Counted from the stretch's first letter, positions 1 through 11,173 are shown. The stretch is 19,496 nucleotides of DNA from Physocladia obscura (GCA_027596945.1 JADGJH010000209.1:5693-25188), one strand, 5' to 3'. The notes: generated from the sequence alone by a model not told the origin. Numbers and translations: made by a program.

Positions 1-190
1 AACATCACAGCAACTTGTCGTGCGATATGTGCACGGTGACTGCTTGCGGAAATCATCAGGACGAATCCACACAAAAAATTTCAGTATTACGACGGGCGGA
101 TACAATAAAACACGAACAAAGGACGAATCAGTTGCAGGCGAATCAAGATCTGGATACTTTTCACGTAGCCGACGAACGCAAAACGATAAT
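1..190. other. upstream region, no supported gene
   Basis: The frame of the PPR gene is open from base 2, but it has no ATG before 191, and its conceptual translation is polar with no recognisable motif. It is most simply the 5' UTR or promoter of the PPR gene. A coding exon entering from outside the window cannot be excluded. Confidence 0.4.
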
Positions 191-1663
191 ATGCCGCCAT
201 TTTCCATATCTTCGCTTCCGACTGCATCGCCTCACGCAGTAATTCCCCATAAGCGGCCCTCTGGAAGTTCCCCTGCGTTTCTTGGTGATGATGATACAAG
301 GGACAAAATCAACCCGAAGTCGCTGGCCGCAAGCATACGCCGCAGTCTCGCTTCTATCGATCCACGTAGAGCCTGGGCGGAATATAAAATGGTATCGAAA
401 ATTGCTTTACTCTTACTTTTATTCAGTTTAACATGAAAAAAAAAGCTACACATGTTAACTTTCAGCGCAGTTGAACGCGCACAAAAATTGCATCAGAAAT
501 TTGGGCGAAGTAGTGGAGCTATCCCAGTCGAAACTGACGCGTCACTTTATCTTGATGCAGAAGATCACGCACAAATGCTTGCATCACTGACCCAGCATTT
601 ATTGCCATCAATGGCAGCCGCGAATGCTGAATTAGTTGTCTTGAACATGCTGCGTGCACGAATTCCGCTTGATGTGCGCGACTATAATAATCTTATGCTG
701 ATCTACGCCCGCAATAAAGATTTACGATCGGTTATTCAGACATTCGATGCACTCCTCCATCGTAGTCCGCCTCCGCTACGAAACAAAGTGTCAATGCTCC
801 CGAAACTTATGGCAAGTGAATCTCAATTAATAAAACTGTCAAAATCTGCAAAGTTTGTAGCCGAAAATTATCCAGTAAAACCAAACCTACGAACGTTCCA
901 AATTATCATGTCCGCGTATGCGTCAACCGGCCGTGTTGAAGAAACGTATTCTTCCTTTGCGTTACTTAAAAAATGCATTCCTACCGCTGCTATTGACGCA
1001 TCAGCATATATGTATCTAATTTCGGCACACGCAAACGCATCTAGACGGAGTCCTACAGATCTCGATGCCGTAAACTCTCTTCTTTCAGAGTTTCTTGATT
1101 TTGAGATTCCTGATCGCAGAGTTCTTGACGCAGCTGTGCGTGCGATTGGCGTTTGCGGTGATTTGCCGAAAAGCGTTAGGCTGTTTGAGTCATACCCAAA
1201 ATATGGAATTCTTGAATATGGACTTGACTCTATTGATGCGTTGATGAGTGTGTATGAAGTTCACGGGTTGGTTGATGACGGAGAAGACCTGTATTCGCGC
1301 TTTTTTAACGTTAGACGACGTATTGACCCTGATGCTAATGGAGAAAAAGGAGAAAAAAATCTGCTTTCAAGTACTTCTGCAGTATTTCCAATGCCTTTGG
1401 CATCCACGATAAAATCTCTAATGCGACTCAACAAAAATACTGGGAAAACTTCTCGTGTTGTTGACTTATTTGAAAAAGATTTACGGGCAACACAAATTCC
1501 TGATGCGGAAGCGCACGAGATTCTTCTAGTGTGTCATTTAAGTGATGGTGATATAAGTGAGGCAGAACGCGTTTTCGCCCGAATGCTTGAGCGCGGTTAC
1601 AAAATCGAATCACAGATTCTCGAAATGATGGATTTAGCTAGAGAGAGTGCCAAATATTCATGA
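191..1663 (+). CDS. pentatricopeptide-repeat-like (helical repeat) protein, probably organellar
   Basis: Two exons are inferred, 191-391 and 446-1663, joined across a 54-base GT-AG intron (392-445) whose AAAAAG acceptor is the only one I found that keeps the frame; this gives about 472 aa. The start is the first in-frame ATG (191). The protein is a series of roughly 30-35-residue helical-hairpin units. The clearest are near residues 144-173 (YNNLMLIYARNKDLRSVI), 213-243 (FQIIMSAYASTGRVEETYS), 251-284, 328-355, 385-415 and 420-455 (DGDISEAERVFARMLERGY). The spacing and the A/G pattern resemble degenerate PPR motifs. PPR proteins bind RNA, usually in mitochondria, for processing, stability or translation. 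The Ser/Pro-rich N-terminus could be a mitochondrial presequence, but that is not certain. The neighbours give no functional hint. TPR-like or other solenoid families are alternatives. Confidence 0.72.
392..445 (+). other. intron of the PPR-like gene (inferred)
   Basis: The donor GTATCG follows ATG 389-391 in phase 0. The acceptor AAAAAG ends at 445. The more typical TTTCAG at 460-465 would shift the frame, so the AAG acceptor is preferred. An in-frame TGA at 434 shows that the downstream exon must begin after 436. Confidence 0.5.
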
Positions 1664-1677
1664 ATATTCGGCTAAAA

Positions 1678-1683
1678 AATAAA
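1678..1683 (+). terminator. candidate polyadenylation signal AATAAA
   Basis: An AATAAA hexamer lies 15 bases after the stop codon of the PPR-like gene. It sits between that gene and the next start at 1743, so the intergenic gap is only about 80 bases. Confidence 0.4.
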
Positions 1684-1742
1684 GGTTATATTGTTATTTG
1701 TTCCACATTAATCAAACGTCATTATTTCTGAAGGAAAAAAAA

Positions 1743-4700
1743 ATGCGATTTGCAGTGCTTCTGTATGTGCTGTTTGGCGGAACAGCAGCCGTCAAGCGCA
1801 GTGACTTCAAGACATGTGCCCAAAGTGGATTCTGCGGTCGTCAACGGGCATTTGGAGAACTGGCAACCCTGGAAAAAAGCAGCAACAACGAAAGCGGTAA
1901 TAAACGAATATCAATGAACAACGGAAGCAAATAACGTAACACAAACAACGAACCATTGCAGAAGACAGCTCTAGGTATTTGCTGCTCACATCGACACTAA
2001 AGATTGACGCGGTGGGTGGAACTGTCGGCGCGCAGATCCTTGATTCCCTTTCCAACGCACGCTTTCAACTCGACGTGACACTTCTCCGTTCGGACATTGC
2101 AGAAACAAGTTCAGACGCTCCGACGCTTCGCACTCGTGTTTTCGAACTTAACCCGCTTCACGCGTCGCCTTTTGATGTTGCCAATGCTGACAACCTGGCT
2201 CTAGTTTCCCCACTGCCCCCAGCCCAAAACTTTTCCATCGTCCACCAGTCTCCGTCCCTGCTAAGCATCCGCCTCGCGAATAATATTATCCTGACAATCA
2301 CTGCGAAACCATTTTCATGGTCCATTGCCAGAGATAATGTCGATGTTGTTTCCTTCAACAACCGTCATTTCTTCAATTATGAATATCAACGTGCAAAGTC
2401 GCAAGAAAAATCAGATGATCCTCCTGTTGCTGTGAAGCAAGATGATGGCGATGAAAGTGGTGCGGATCCGCTCGTTCCCCCTTCAAAACCTAAAGAGCTA
2501 TCGGAACGAGAGAAACTCATTGAAAAATTGAAGAAAGACGTACAAAAAGATATGTGGGAGGAATCTTTCAGCGGAAAGCAAGATTCAAAGCCTCGAGGTC
2601 AAATATTTGAATCATAGTTGAATAATTCATTAATATTTTTTTTCTGTGTTTAGGTCCAACATCAATCGGATTTGATATTGAATTTCCTGGATTTTCTCAC
2701 ATATACGGGCTCCCTCAACACGCCTCTTCGTATTTTCTTAAACCAACCAGAGGCGAGAATGCACCGTACTCGGAGCCGTATAGACTCTACAATTTCGATG
2801 TGTTTGAATATGAACTCGATAACCCAATGGCTCTTTATGGCTCTGTTCCATTTTTACTAGCGCACAAAAAGAGCAATTCTGTTCTGGGGGGTGAATCTGT
2901 TGGATTATTGTGGGTTAATGCCGCCGAAATGTGGGTAGATGTTGAAAAGGTTTGATTTTGTTTGAAATTACGAGTGAAAAGAGTGTGAAAAATACGCACA
3001 AAAAAACTGTATATATTTATTCTAATACACAAATTATATATTTACCCCTCATAAAAAATAATACATACACATATATACACATATTCCACAGACGGTTCAG
3101 GGAACTTCCACCCATTGGATGGCTGAAGCAGGAATTTTGGATCTTCTTATATTCTTGGGACCAACTCCAAAAGATGTTTCAAACCAAATGACGCACCTGA
3201 CTGGTCGTAGCGCTCTTCCACAGCATTTTAGCATCGGATACCATCAAAGCAGATGGAATTACATTGATGAACAAGATGTCCACGATGTTGATGTCAAGTT
3301 TGATGAATTCGATATTCCGTACGATGTCTTGTGGCTGGATATTGAACATACGGATGGAAAGCGATACTTTACCTGGGATAAAGTCAAATTCGCCCATCCA
3401 AAAGTCATGCAGGATGAACTTGCAGTGAAAGGGCGAAAAGTAATATTTTTATTAACTCATATACTTTATCAATTTGACAAGATATTGAATTTAGATGGTG
3501 TCTATTGTCGATCCACACATCAAAAGCGACGACGGATACCTAGTTTCGAAAAAAGCGACCGAACTTGGCCTTTGGGTTAAAAACAAAGACGGAAACCATT
3601 TTGACGGGTGGTGTTGGCCAGGCACATCTCACTGGATCGACTATTTAAATCCTGAAGGTAGAAAGTTTTGGGCAGAACAATTCAAGTATTCGAACTATGA
3701 AGGATCCACCAAAAATTTATATACATGGAACGATATGAATGAGCCATCTGTGTTTAATGGACCTGAAATTACCATGCAAAAAGACAATTTACACTTTGGT
3801 GGGTATGAGCATCGTGAAGTTCATAACATCTATGGAACACTTCTGGTACTGTATTATTTTATATTTGATTATGTATTTAACTTCCTTTTTGAATGATTTT
3901 TTGTTATTCAATTATAGCACCGTTCAACTGCTGAAGGACATCTGCTTCGATCCGACAACACAGACCGTCCATTTGTACTCTCACGCGCGTTTTTTATTGG
4001 CACACAGCGGTACGGGGCAATCTGGACAGGCGACAATACTGCCAGCTGGGACCACTTGGCCATCTCAATTCCAATGCTCCTTACTATCGGTGTTAGCGGT
4101 GTCACATTTTGTGGTGCTGACGTGGGCGGGTTCTTTGGAAATCCTGACAACGAGTTACTCGTGCGATGGTACCAAATCGGTTCATTACAGCCGTTTTTTA
4201 GGGCACATGCACATATTGACGCGAAACGAAGGGAACCATGGCTGGCTGGAGAGCCGTATACTGGATTGATGCGAGAGAGTGTAAGAAGGCGGTACAGAAT
4301 TATGCCATATTTATACACACTATTTTGGGAGGCTAATCAAAATGGAGTGCCAGTAATGAGGTTTGTTGCAAATCCAAGGAAGAAAAAAACAAAAAACAAA
4401 AACAACGGTTTAATATATAAGAAACAAGACCGCTTATGTACGAGTTTCCGGGAGATGAAGCTACTTATGCAGCTGAAGACGCGTTTATGGTTGGAGATAC
4501 GTTGTTAGTGCATCCTGTTGTTCAGCCGGATGTTTCTACGGTGCAGGTGTACTTACCGCCATCTTCTGTAAGTGATATTTTACGACTGGAATTATTTACG
4601 TTTTTGATATTTCGATAATTATATTTTCCCATCACATGAAGAACTGGTATGACTACGACACGTTTGCACCCGTAAAATCCGGACATTCAACTGTTGCAAC

Positions 4701-5142
4701 CCCTCTTGAAAAAGTTCCCATCTTTATTCGTGGCGGAACTATAATCCCGCGCCGCGACCGTATCCGCCGTGCTGTCAACTTATCCCTACGCGACCCATAC
4801 ACATTCATCATCGCACTCGATACACAACAGAAAGCGCACGGCCAGATCTACACTGACGATGGACATAGTTATGAATATACACGCGGCGCATACATCCATG
4901 CGCGATTTGCATACAGTAACGGTGTTCTCAGCGCAACGACAGTCCGTGGGAACGGCCGGGATGCAGGACTTGGCAGTCGCGTTGAAAGGATTGTGTTGGT
5001 GGGGTTGAAGAGTGGTGGAGTCAAAAGTGTTGTTGTTGAAGGAAGTGGAAAAAGACTTGAGTTTAAAAGTGAGGGTGGGGTAGTTGTTGTTAAGGATCCA
5101 AAGGTTATTGTTGGGGAAGAATGGAAGATTGTTGTGTCGTGA
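1743..5142 (+). CDS. gls2: glucosidase II alpha subunit (GH31, ER N-glycan trimming)
   Basis: The eight exons are 1743-1896, 1962-2597, 2654-2949, 3092-3439, 3495-3845, 3918-4360, 4429-4567 and 4642-5142. All junction phases agree and give 955 aa, the family's usual length. The enzyme removes the two inner alpha-1,3-linked glucoses from N-glycans in the ER lumen, controlling the calnexin cycle. Visible marks are a short N-terminal signal peptide followed by [33 protein letters not shown] and [12 protein letters not shown] in the N-terminal beta domain; the GH31 nucleophile Asp558 in [11 protein letters not shown]; the acid/base Asp634 in [12 protein letters not shown]; and [16 protein letters not shown] in the active site. 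The 76-residue spacing of the two aspartates fits the family. No HDEL tail is present, as expected, because the beta subunit retains the complex. Introns 6 and 7 use unusual CAAG and GAAG acceptors. The gene appears complete. Confidence 0.96.
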
Positions 5143-5176
5143 TATGGTTGAATACAAAAGCAAAGCAACTCAATTC

Positions 5177-5182
5177 AATAAA
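5177..5182 (+). terminator. candidate polyadenylation signal AATAAA
   Basis: An AATAAA hexamer lies 34 bases after the glucosidase II stop codon. The rest of 5143-5434 is AT-rich intergenic DNA and shows no further feature before the next ATG. Confidence 0.45.
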
Positions 5183-5434
5183 TGAAATTATTAACAACAT
5201 CAGGAACAGTTTAAAAAAATCAGATATTATGTTTTAGTTTGAAAATGTGCCAAATGTATTGATGATATAAACTTTAATATATGGTGTCGAATTAAATAGT
5301 TTCAGAATAGAATTAATTTTGCTAGTACAATAATAACTTTTTGAGTTAGCTGAGGTCTAGCGCATATGTTGCTGGAAGTGGTGAAGTGGTTTGCTGAATG
5401 AAATGAACTGAAAGTGGAAAAACCAAAAAGTAAA

Positions 5435-8031
5435 ATGCGCAACAGCTATACTCCTGCCGGACGAACTCGGGCACCACTTCCTGGTGGTCGAGAACGAGAA
5501 CGAGAACGAGAGAGAGACAGAGAAAGAGACAGAGAACGGGAACGAGAACGAGAGTTGCGCGAACGGGAACGAGAACTCCGCGAGCGCGAGCGGCGAGACA
5601 GAGACAGAGAAAGGGAAAGGGAAGTGCGCGAACTCCAGCTAAGGGACCCGCACGATTTACGTGAACGAGAACAACGAGAACGGGAACGGGAACAACGCGA
5701 ACGAGACCGAGACCGAGAACGGGATCGGGATCGGGATCGCCGTCCGTCTTCGTCTTCTTCTTCTTCTATTTCTGTCCCACCTCCACCGCCGATTCACCCT
5801 TTCGCTGGTACTTTTTCTTTGCTTCACTCTTTGTGGCATTCATCTCAAAAAACAAATACACCAAAAAAACAACGATCACAGCGGCCGCAGCAGCAGCAAA
5901 AGCATTAAAAGAACGCGAAGACGCGGAAGCACTTGCCCGTGAACGCCAAGCTCAACTCGACGCTAAAAGAGACAAGGAAGCTCGCGACGCGCTTCTCACT
6001 GAACAAATCAACGCTGCAAAGGACAAAGCTGCCGCCGCGCTTCTAGTTGCCAAATCTTCACAAGCTCCACCGCAAACATCAGCATCAATATCATCTTCTA
6101 CTTTTGTGGCATCGCCAAGTGTAAGCGGCGCTGGTCCAGTTGGCGTGGAGAAAGAGCGTGGCGAAATTATTGAACAACCACAACCACAGCAAAAACAACA
6201 GAGCCTGACTAGCTTGTATGAGCGCGAAGAAGGCGAGGAAGATTCAGTTCCATTTTACGACTCGTATCGACCGCAAGCGTATCGACCACAAGCAGATTCG
6301 CGGTCTGTCGGACGGGGCAGAGACCGCGAGAGGATCGATATCGATCGCAGGGAGAGAGACAGAGAGAGAGATAGAGAGAGAGAACGGGATATTGAACGAG
6401 AACGTGATCGAGAACGCGAACGGGACAGGGAACGCGAACGCGAACGAGAGCGAGAACGCGAACCCCAGCGTGAAAGAGAAAGAGAACGAGAACTAAGAGA
6501 ACGAGAACATCTTCGTGAGCGGGAGAGACTGGATCGAGAACGATTGAAGGATCGTGATGATTTGCGAGGAATCAACAGGATTGATAATTTGAGTGCTGTT
6601 TCTGTTGGTTCTATCAGTACCAGAGAAGAACGAGATATTGGTACTCGTCGTTTATCTGTTTCAGCACCGTTTATTGACGATTTGATAATCCGACAAAAGC
6701 GGTTAACTGATTTCGAAGCTGTCGAAGCAAGTGATGCTAAATATAGACGACTTGATGAAAATATCATTGAAGATACCTCTTTCCGCAGACCATTAATGCG
6801 CGCGTCACTACTTGATTCAAATTTCCCCTTGGAATCGTCGCGTCGGAACAGCAACTCGTTTGAAGCTGAGCCTGGCCAAATTAACATAATGCAAGAAGAC
6901 CCACCAATTCGGCGGTTTAACAGCCAAGATCTTGAATACCGTCCTTTACGAAGATCTCTTTTGCAACAAGGAGATGGACCTGATGAGTCTGGATTTCGCG
7001 GAATTGACAGCTTTTCGCGAAGAACAGGGTCTTTGCTTGCACCTCCGACAATATCCGACCACCGTCATTACGAGCCTTCGAAGCTGTTCGATGCAAGTCC
7101 AGATGAATTTTTACGCCGCCGGGGTGACAGCTATACCCCAAGAAGACTAGACGACGGTGGTTTTATACAGAGAACACCAACAGTACTGCGCGGAGACAAT
7201 TATATGGACGAATATTCATATGACCAGCAACAATCATATGACCGAAACTATCGACAACACTCGCCATCTCGCGACTTTGGCGCGAATCGCTACGCACGGA
7301 GTATGGACGGAGACAGCAATTTTTCAGTGTTACCACAGCACCGAATAACGTCATTTCCTGATCCACGGGAAAACATAATGATAGCGCCGACCTCTCGAAA
7401 TTTCTCTAACTTTAATACATCACCGAATCATGGATTCCGCGAGTCAGCTGCGCACATCCATCAGCATCAGCAGTATCCTGAATATCCGCAACCAGCCCAA
7501 CAGCAACAGCAACTTGAGTATAACCACTATTATGCACAGCAACAGCAACAACAGCAACAACAGCCACAGCAATATCCGCTTTATCACCATCCATCGCAAA
7601 ATCAAATGCTAGAACCGATCGGTGTACCGCACTACCAACATCAATCATTTAAGCAACCTGGGTTTTCACAACAACAGCAGCAACATCCACCACCGCCGCC
7701 ACCGCCACCACATGTCATAAAAATTGATTACGCAAAGTTACCAGAATCGTTGAAATACACATGGAATGAAAAAGAACAGGCAGAAGTGAGTATCATTTTG
7801 ATTATTTACCTGGACATAATTTACTAAAAATAACAAAAAACAAATTTTTTCAAAAAGTTTGAAAAACAAATTGCAGACCGGAAAAAAATGGCGGCGGAGG
7901 AAATGTCACAACGTGTGGAAATGCGACGAATCCAGTTTGAGAATTTCGTGGCCGATTGGGAGGTACATAAATGGGAAAGGCAGGTTGAATTACATACAGA
8001 AGCTGCTGCTGATTATTTGGAAGGATTTTAA
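5435..8031 (+). CDS. low-complexity RE/RD-repeat protein with poly-Q, poly-P and a C-terminal charged helix; function unknown
   Basis: Three exons (5435-5807, 5882-7785, 7858-8031) join in frame to give 816 aa. The start is the first ATG after an in-frame TGA at 5399. Order of parts: a long Arg-Glu/Arg-Asp dipeptide array (about residues 18-104); a Ser and Pro run; an Ala-rich, probably coiled-coil segment with KALKEREDAEALARERQAQL; a second RE array (about 266-351); a Ser/Arg-rich linker with a possible SR-like character; a Gln/His-rich tract (about 665-690); a Pro run (about 727-736); and a charged C-terminus containing KYTWNEKEQAEFEKQIADRK, predicted helical and possibly the only folded part. 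RE/RD arrays occur in splicing and transcription regulators such as U1-70K, so a nuclear RNA-related role is possible but only inferred. I do not recognise the family. Intron 2 has an AAAAAG acceptor. Confidence 0.8.
5488..5742 (+). repeat. coding hexamer array encoding Arg-Glu/Arg-Asp dipeptides (array 1)
   Basis: Degenerate CGAGAA/CGGGAC-type hexamers repeat through exon 1 of the low-complexity gene, broken by a short unique stretch around 5625-5660. The mix of synonymous Arg codons (CGN and AGA) suggests selection on the dipeptide rather than a young microsatellite expansion. Confidence 0.85.
6318..6570 (+). repeat. coding hexamer array encoding Arg-Glu/Arg-Asp dipeptides (array 2)
   Basis: This second array in exon 2 starts with AGAGACAGAGAGAGAGATAG-type DNA and moves to CGCGAACGAGAG-type units. 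On the opposite strand it reads as an apparent Arg-Ser-rich open frame, which is an artefact of the repeat. Confidence 0.85.
7498..7575 (+). repeat. CAG/CAA-rich polyglutamine tract
   Basis: Mixed CAG and CAA codons encode two Gln runs in the low-complexity protein, interrupted by LEYNHYYA. A smaller CAA/CAG run follows at about 7669-7683 and is followed by a poly-Pro run of CCA/CCG codons. Confidence 0.85.
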
Positions 8032-8747
8032 GGTGTGGACGTTGAATATTTGCCCAAGGCAGCAGTATTTTTTATTGTTATTTTATTGTTTTCTGAAATG
8101 GACAAGTTTTTGAAGCTAAAACACAATCGTTTATAAAACCCACTCTTTGCGTTGCAAAAATAACTCTTAAGAATTACCTACTATCTATAATATCAATGAG
8201 TTTTTCAAATAGTTATCTATGGAATTCGATAATATATGACGAATATTTTTTTGAGCAAATACACAAAAAAAAGGTTTCGCTGAGAGAACGGGATTAAGAC
8301 TTTGCTTTTGCGCTTGTTGACGGCCTTCACGCGAAGTAGGAATGAAGGTGTTGGTGGAAAGAAAGTGCCGTTTGATGTGGAATAAGTCACACAAGGCAAG
8401 ACCAATCAAAGGGAAGAAAAAAAACGCGATGCATTCTGGACTAAGCGGCAATTTCAGCGCAAGACACGTAATTTATTGATTGCGAGGAATTGATGAACGG
8501 TCTCGTGATTGATTGCTTGATTGGCATTTGGTGTGACGTTTTCAGTTTCAAGTTTTCAGTTTCGGAAAAAAAAGAAAGGAAAAAAAAACAGAAAGGTTTG
8601 TGTTAAGGTGGCAGCCACCAAAAAAACAAAAACACGGAACGAAAACAAAATGCTGACGACAATTCCGTGTTTATTTATGCACCTGATGATCCGCGCTCTG
8701 CGTTCTGTTCCTATTGCTCCGATACACCCGTTCTATACGTTCAGATC
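8032..8747. other. intergenic region, low-confidence coding traces only
   Basis: This stretch separates the low-complexity gene from the FKBP12 gene. A + strand frame at about 8380-8480 reads as a basic segment (REEKKRDAFWTKRQFQRKTR), but it has stops on both sides and no ATG, so I do not call a gene. The last part before 8748 is A-rich and then pyrimidine-rich and probably includes the FKBP promoter and 5' UTR. An upstream ATG at 8650 opens a frame that does not join the FKBP frame. Confidence 0.4.
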
Positions 8748-9560
8748 ATGGGTGTCACGAAGGAAGTTCTCTCAGCTGGCGATGGTGTCAGCTTTCCCAA
8801 AAAGGTGTGCTTCGTTTACTGCGCTATTCTTTCCCAATATATTTTATTCATTTGATGGTTCAGGGCGACACTGTCACGATGCACTGTATGTTCTTTTGAA
8901 TGCTTGACTCTTTTGGCACCTGATCTCTTTTGCTTGGATTAAAACTTGATAAAATTCCCCTTATTTTTCTCCCAACATGCACTACCGTCGACTTTTCTTT
9001 TTCTTTTTTCGATGACAGATACTGGGACAGTAAGTTTACTCCTATCATATATTTCTTTTTACGTGAATCACTTGTCTTATCTTGATTGATTGACCCATCA
9101 AAACACAAACTTGCAGCTCACAGACGGAAGCAAATTTGATTCGTCCCTTGACCGTGGAAAACCTTTTGTTACCAAGATCGGCGTCGGCCAAGTTATCAGA
9201 GGGTCAGAGAGCTTCTTATTGAACTTTTGGGAAAAAAATTTAATTCCCGCTTAAAAAATTTTAATTTCATGTATTTAAAAACACCGGCTTTTAGTTGGGA
9301 TGAAGGTGTTCCGCAAATGTCGCTTGGCGAGAAGGCAATTTTGAGAATTTCTTACGACTATGCGTATGGCGACAGAGGATTCCCGCCTGTAATTAAACCT
9401 GTTATTTTATTTTTTCCTCAATTCAGCTGATAATTTTTTAAATTAGGTTATTGTAAGTTTATAATTATCAAGCTTTCACCGTAAATCAAAAAATAATAAT
9501 AATTTGTAGCCAGCAAAATCTGACCTCAACTTTGAAGTTGAGCTTCTCAAAATCAATTGA
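8748..9560 (+). CDS. FPR1: FKBP12-type peptidyl-prolyl cis-trans isomerase
   Basis: The seven exons are 8748-8804, 8864-8885, 9019-9029, 9117-9202, 9295-9388, 9447-9452 and 9510-9560. They join in frame to exactly 108 aa, the length of human FKBP12 counting Met. The protein is a cytosolic proline isomerase and the receptor of FK506/rapamycin. With Met as residue 1, the pocket residues Tyr27, Phe37, Asp38, Arg43, Phe47, Val56, Ile57, Trp60, Tyr83, Ile92 and Phe100 all fall one position after their mature FKBP12 equivalents. Motifs are [41 protein letters not shown] and the terminal FEVELLKIN. The start at 8748 gives the usual short N-terminus. Two exons are tiny (11 and 6 bases). The 6-base exon is inferred because it restores the conserved Val-Ile. 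The membrane-anchored paralogue lies 1.6 kb downstream. Confidence 0.92.
9019..9029 (+). other. 11-base microexon of the FKBP12 gene
   Basis: The exon is bounded by an upstream ACAG acceptor and a downstream GTAAGT donor. It completes the codon of Tyr27 and encodes Thr-Gly-Thr, giving the family-conserved HYTGTL. Without it the protein would lose this strand and shift frame. Confidence 0.9.
9447..9452 (+). other. 6-base microexon of the FKBP12 gene (Val-Ile)
   Basis: GTTATT is preceded by AAATTAG and followed directly by the consensus donor GTAAGT, both in phase 0. It supplies Val91-Ile92, equivalent to Ile90-Ile91 of FKBP12. Direct splicing from 9388 to 9510 would delete these conserved residues. 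The alternative donor at 9401 would add Val-Ile-Lys-Pro instead. Confidence 0.62.
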
Positions 9561-9647
9561 TGAAGCAAGAAAAATATACATGTGTATAACGACCATTATA
9601 TTTTTCTTTCCGTAGGAGAAATTGATCCTACATTTTAACGTTTTACA

Positions 9648-9653
9648 AATAAA
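9648..9653 (+). terminator. candidate polyadenylation signal AATAAA
   Basis: An AATAAA hexamer lies about 90 bases after the FKBP12 stop codon. Confidence 0.45.
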
Positions 9654-9908
9654 GCGAAATGATTGAATTAATCTAACGCCCGCCACCGTAAACAACAAGT
9701 AGCATCGAAAGTGACCAATAGGTTTCTTCCAATTAAAGTTAGGAAATTCATTTTTTATCTCTTCGATTCCTGCGTCCTGGCTGCAAACTCAAATTAATTT
9801 CGTTTACGCGCAATATGTCTCGAGTGTGCCCGTGTTTTTTATTTCAGCTTATTTCTTTTATTTATATTTGCATACATTCTAGTAGAGCTTTTCAGGACTT
9901 CAAAAAAT

Positions 9909-10390
9909 TTGCGCAAACCCAGACATTTTATTGCCGTTCAAAAATTTCCTTATTCCGTCTCCCACATCAAGAAAATTAAGCCTTGGCGCTGCATGTCGCG
10001 AATTACAATGCAACCTCATTTCACAATGGCAGTGCTCTTCGTGCCTACAATCTTTATTTGTGCAACTAAGAAACAGAACGCTATTCTGCCGTCTGACTCC
10101 AAATCCGCTGTGCAATCTTCAGAATTATGCCCAATCTGGCAGTCTACGCTGTATTAGGAAAGCTGCTTAAACTTCGCTGCAACTTGTTTAATCAATACGA
10201 AACCAAAGCCCTCGGCGCACCGTTTATGCCTGGTTAGTCATTACAAGGGACAAGACTCTCATCCATCAACTGCTGTCTTCATCAGAACATTTCATCAAAG
10301 ACTCAAAAATATTTGACGGCATGATGCAAATCGAGTTTAGTTTCTTTACAATGCAATTGACTGATTTTAGGAAGCACCATCGAAATGTAT
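9909..10390 (+). pseudogene. possible decayed reading frame, unassigned
   Basis: One frame reads as a Cys-rich segment (LGAACRELQCNLISQWQC, then further Cys to about 10168). After two stops it continues as RRTVYAWLVITRDKTLIHQL and ends near 10387. Another frame between them contains LAVYAVLGKLLKLRCNLFNQ. None matches a family I know, and no consistent exon structure emerged. It could be a gene relic or chance. Confidence 0.15.
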
Positions 10391-11173
10391 GATGAATTTC
10401 TTGGATTTTATCTGCTGAATTGTATTCACAAGATTTTCATGGTCTACAATCCATAGCCATGCCTTAAGACTATAAGGACTTAGAAAACGAGGTTTCGTCC
10501 GAATTAATGATTATGTTTTTCGCAAATCACGAAACCATAGTATTGATTTTCACTTTTTTAATCTTAAACCTGTGAACACACCCAAAAATCCAAGAAAAAA
10601 AGGCGTTGAAATTCAAATACGGTAGGATTTCGACAATCAACCGCTCTCCTTAAAATATTTGACCAGGTTAACAAATCTGGATGCTTCAGTGAAATAAAAC
10701 GTACGCATACTGAGTCCTACTTATAGCATTTCTCGCTCATCAAAACAAAAAATTCAACACGGCGGGGTTACACTTTCAAAGGGTATTTTTTTTAAATTAT
10801 GATCGAGAATGATAAATTGAAGATTCTGCAGAAACAATCACGTTTAAAAAAAATCAAAATCCTCCGACTTTGACTTGTTTCCATTGGCTCTCTCTGATTG
10901 TCGACGAATCAGTCGCTTAAACTATTTTCGAACAGTCCAAGAAATTATATCGAGCGATAGGTTGCACTTTTGGAAATTAAAATAGTTATGATTCAAATTT
11001 TAAACTTTATGGAAGGTCAGGTGAGCTGTTTGTCAATTTACGGGTGAATAATAGTTTGAAAGTCAAGATTTCGAGACTTCAAATATACTCAAATAATGAA
11101 TTCAATAAAAAGTTAAAGCTGAACGGTAAAGTGAAGGTTTTTTGTTTTTGTTTTTATTACTTTTTGTTCAAAT

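Larger units (their letters stand above)
9561..11173. other. 1.6-kb spacer between the FKBP paralogues
   Basis: I found no supported gene. AT-rich intergenic DNA holds scattered short frames, the best of which are at about 9909-10390 (see the separate entry). CpG is present at ordinary frequency, unlike the block after 13720. The last 200 bases are AT-rich and probably include the promoter of the second FKBP gene. Confidence 0.5.

Noticed and set aside
20..190. N-terminal extension of the PPR-like protein from a GTG at 20
   Set aside because: There is no ATG in this frame before 191, GTG starts are not expected in a nuclear gene, and the translation is not protein-like.
4786..5168. Minus-strand frames of 99-125 codons over the last glucosidase exon
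   Set aside because: They are shadows of a strongly conserved + strand exon and have no recognisable content.
5488..6570. Repeat arrays resembling a CRISPR or tandem satellite
   Set aside because: The units are 6-base coding repeats with no spacers, and they encode Arg-Glu/Asp dipeptides in a spliced gene.
6255..6887. 210-codon minus-strand frame rich in Arg-Ser dipeptides
   Set aside because: It is the antisense of the RE-encoding hexamer array; the + strand frame has exon structure and continues into unique sequence.
8650..8747. Upstream ATG at 8650 as the FKBP12 start
   Set aside because: It is in a different frame from the FKBP domain. The ATG at 8748 gives the exact family length.
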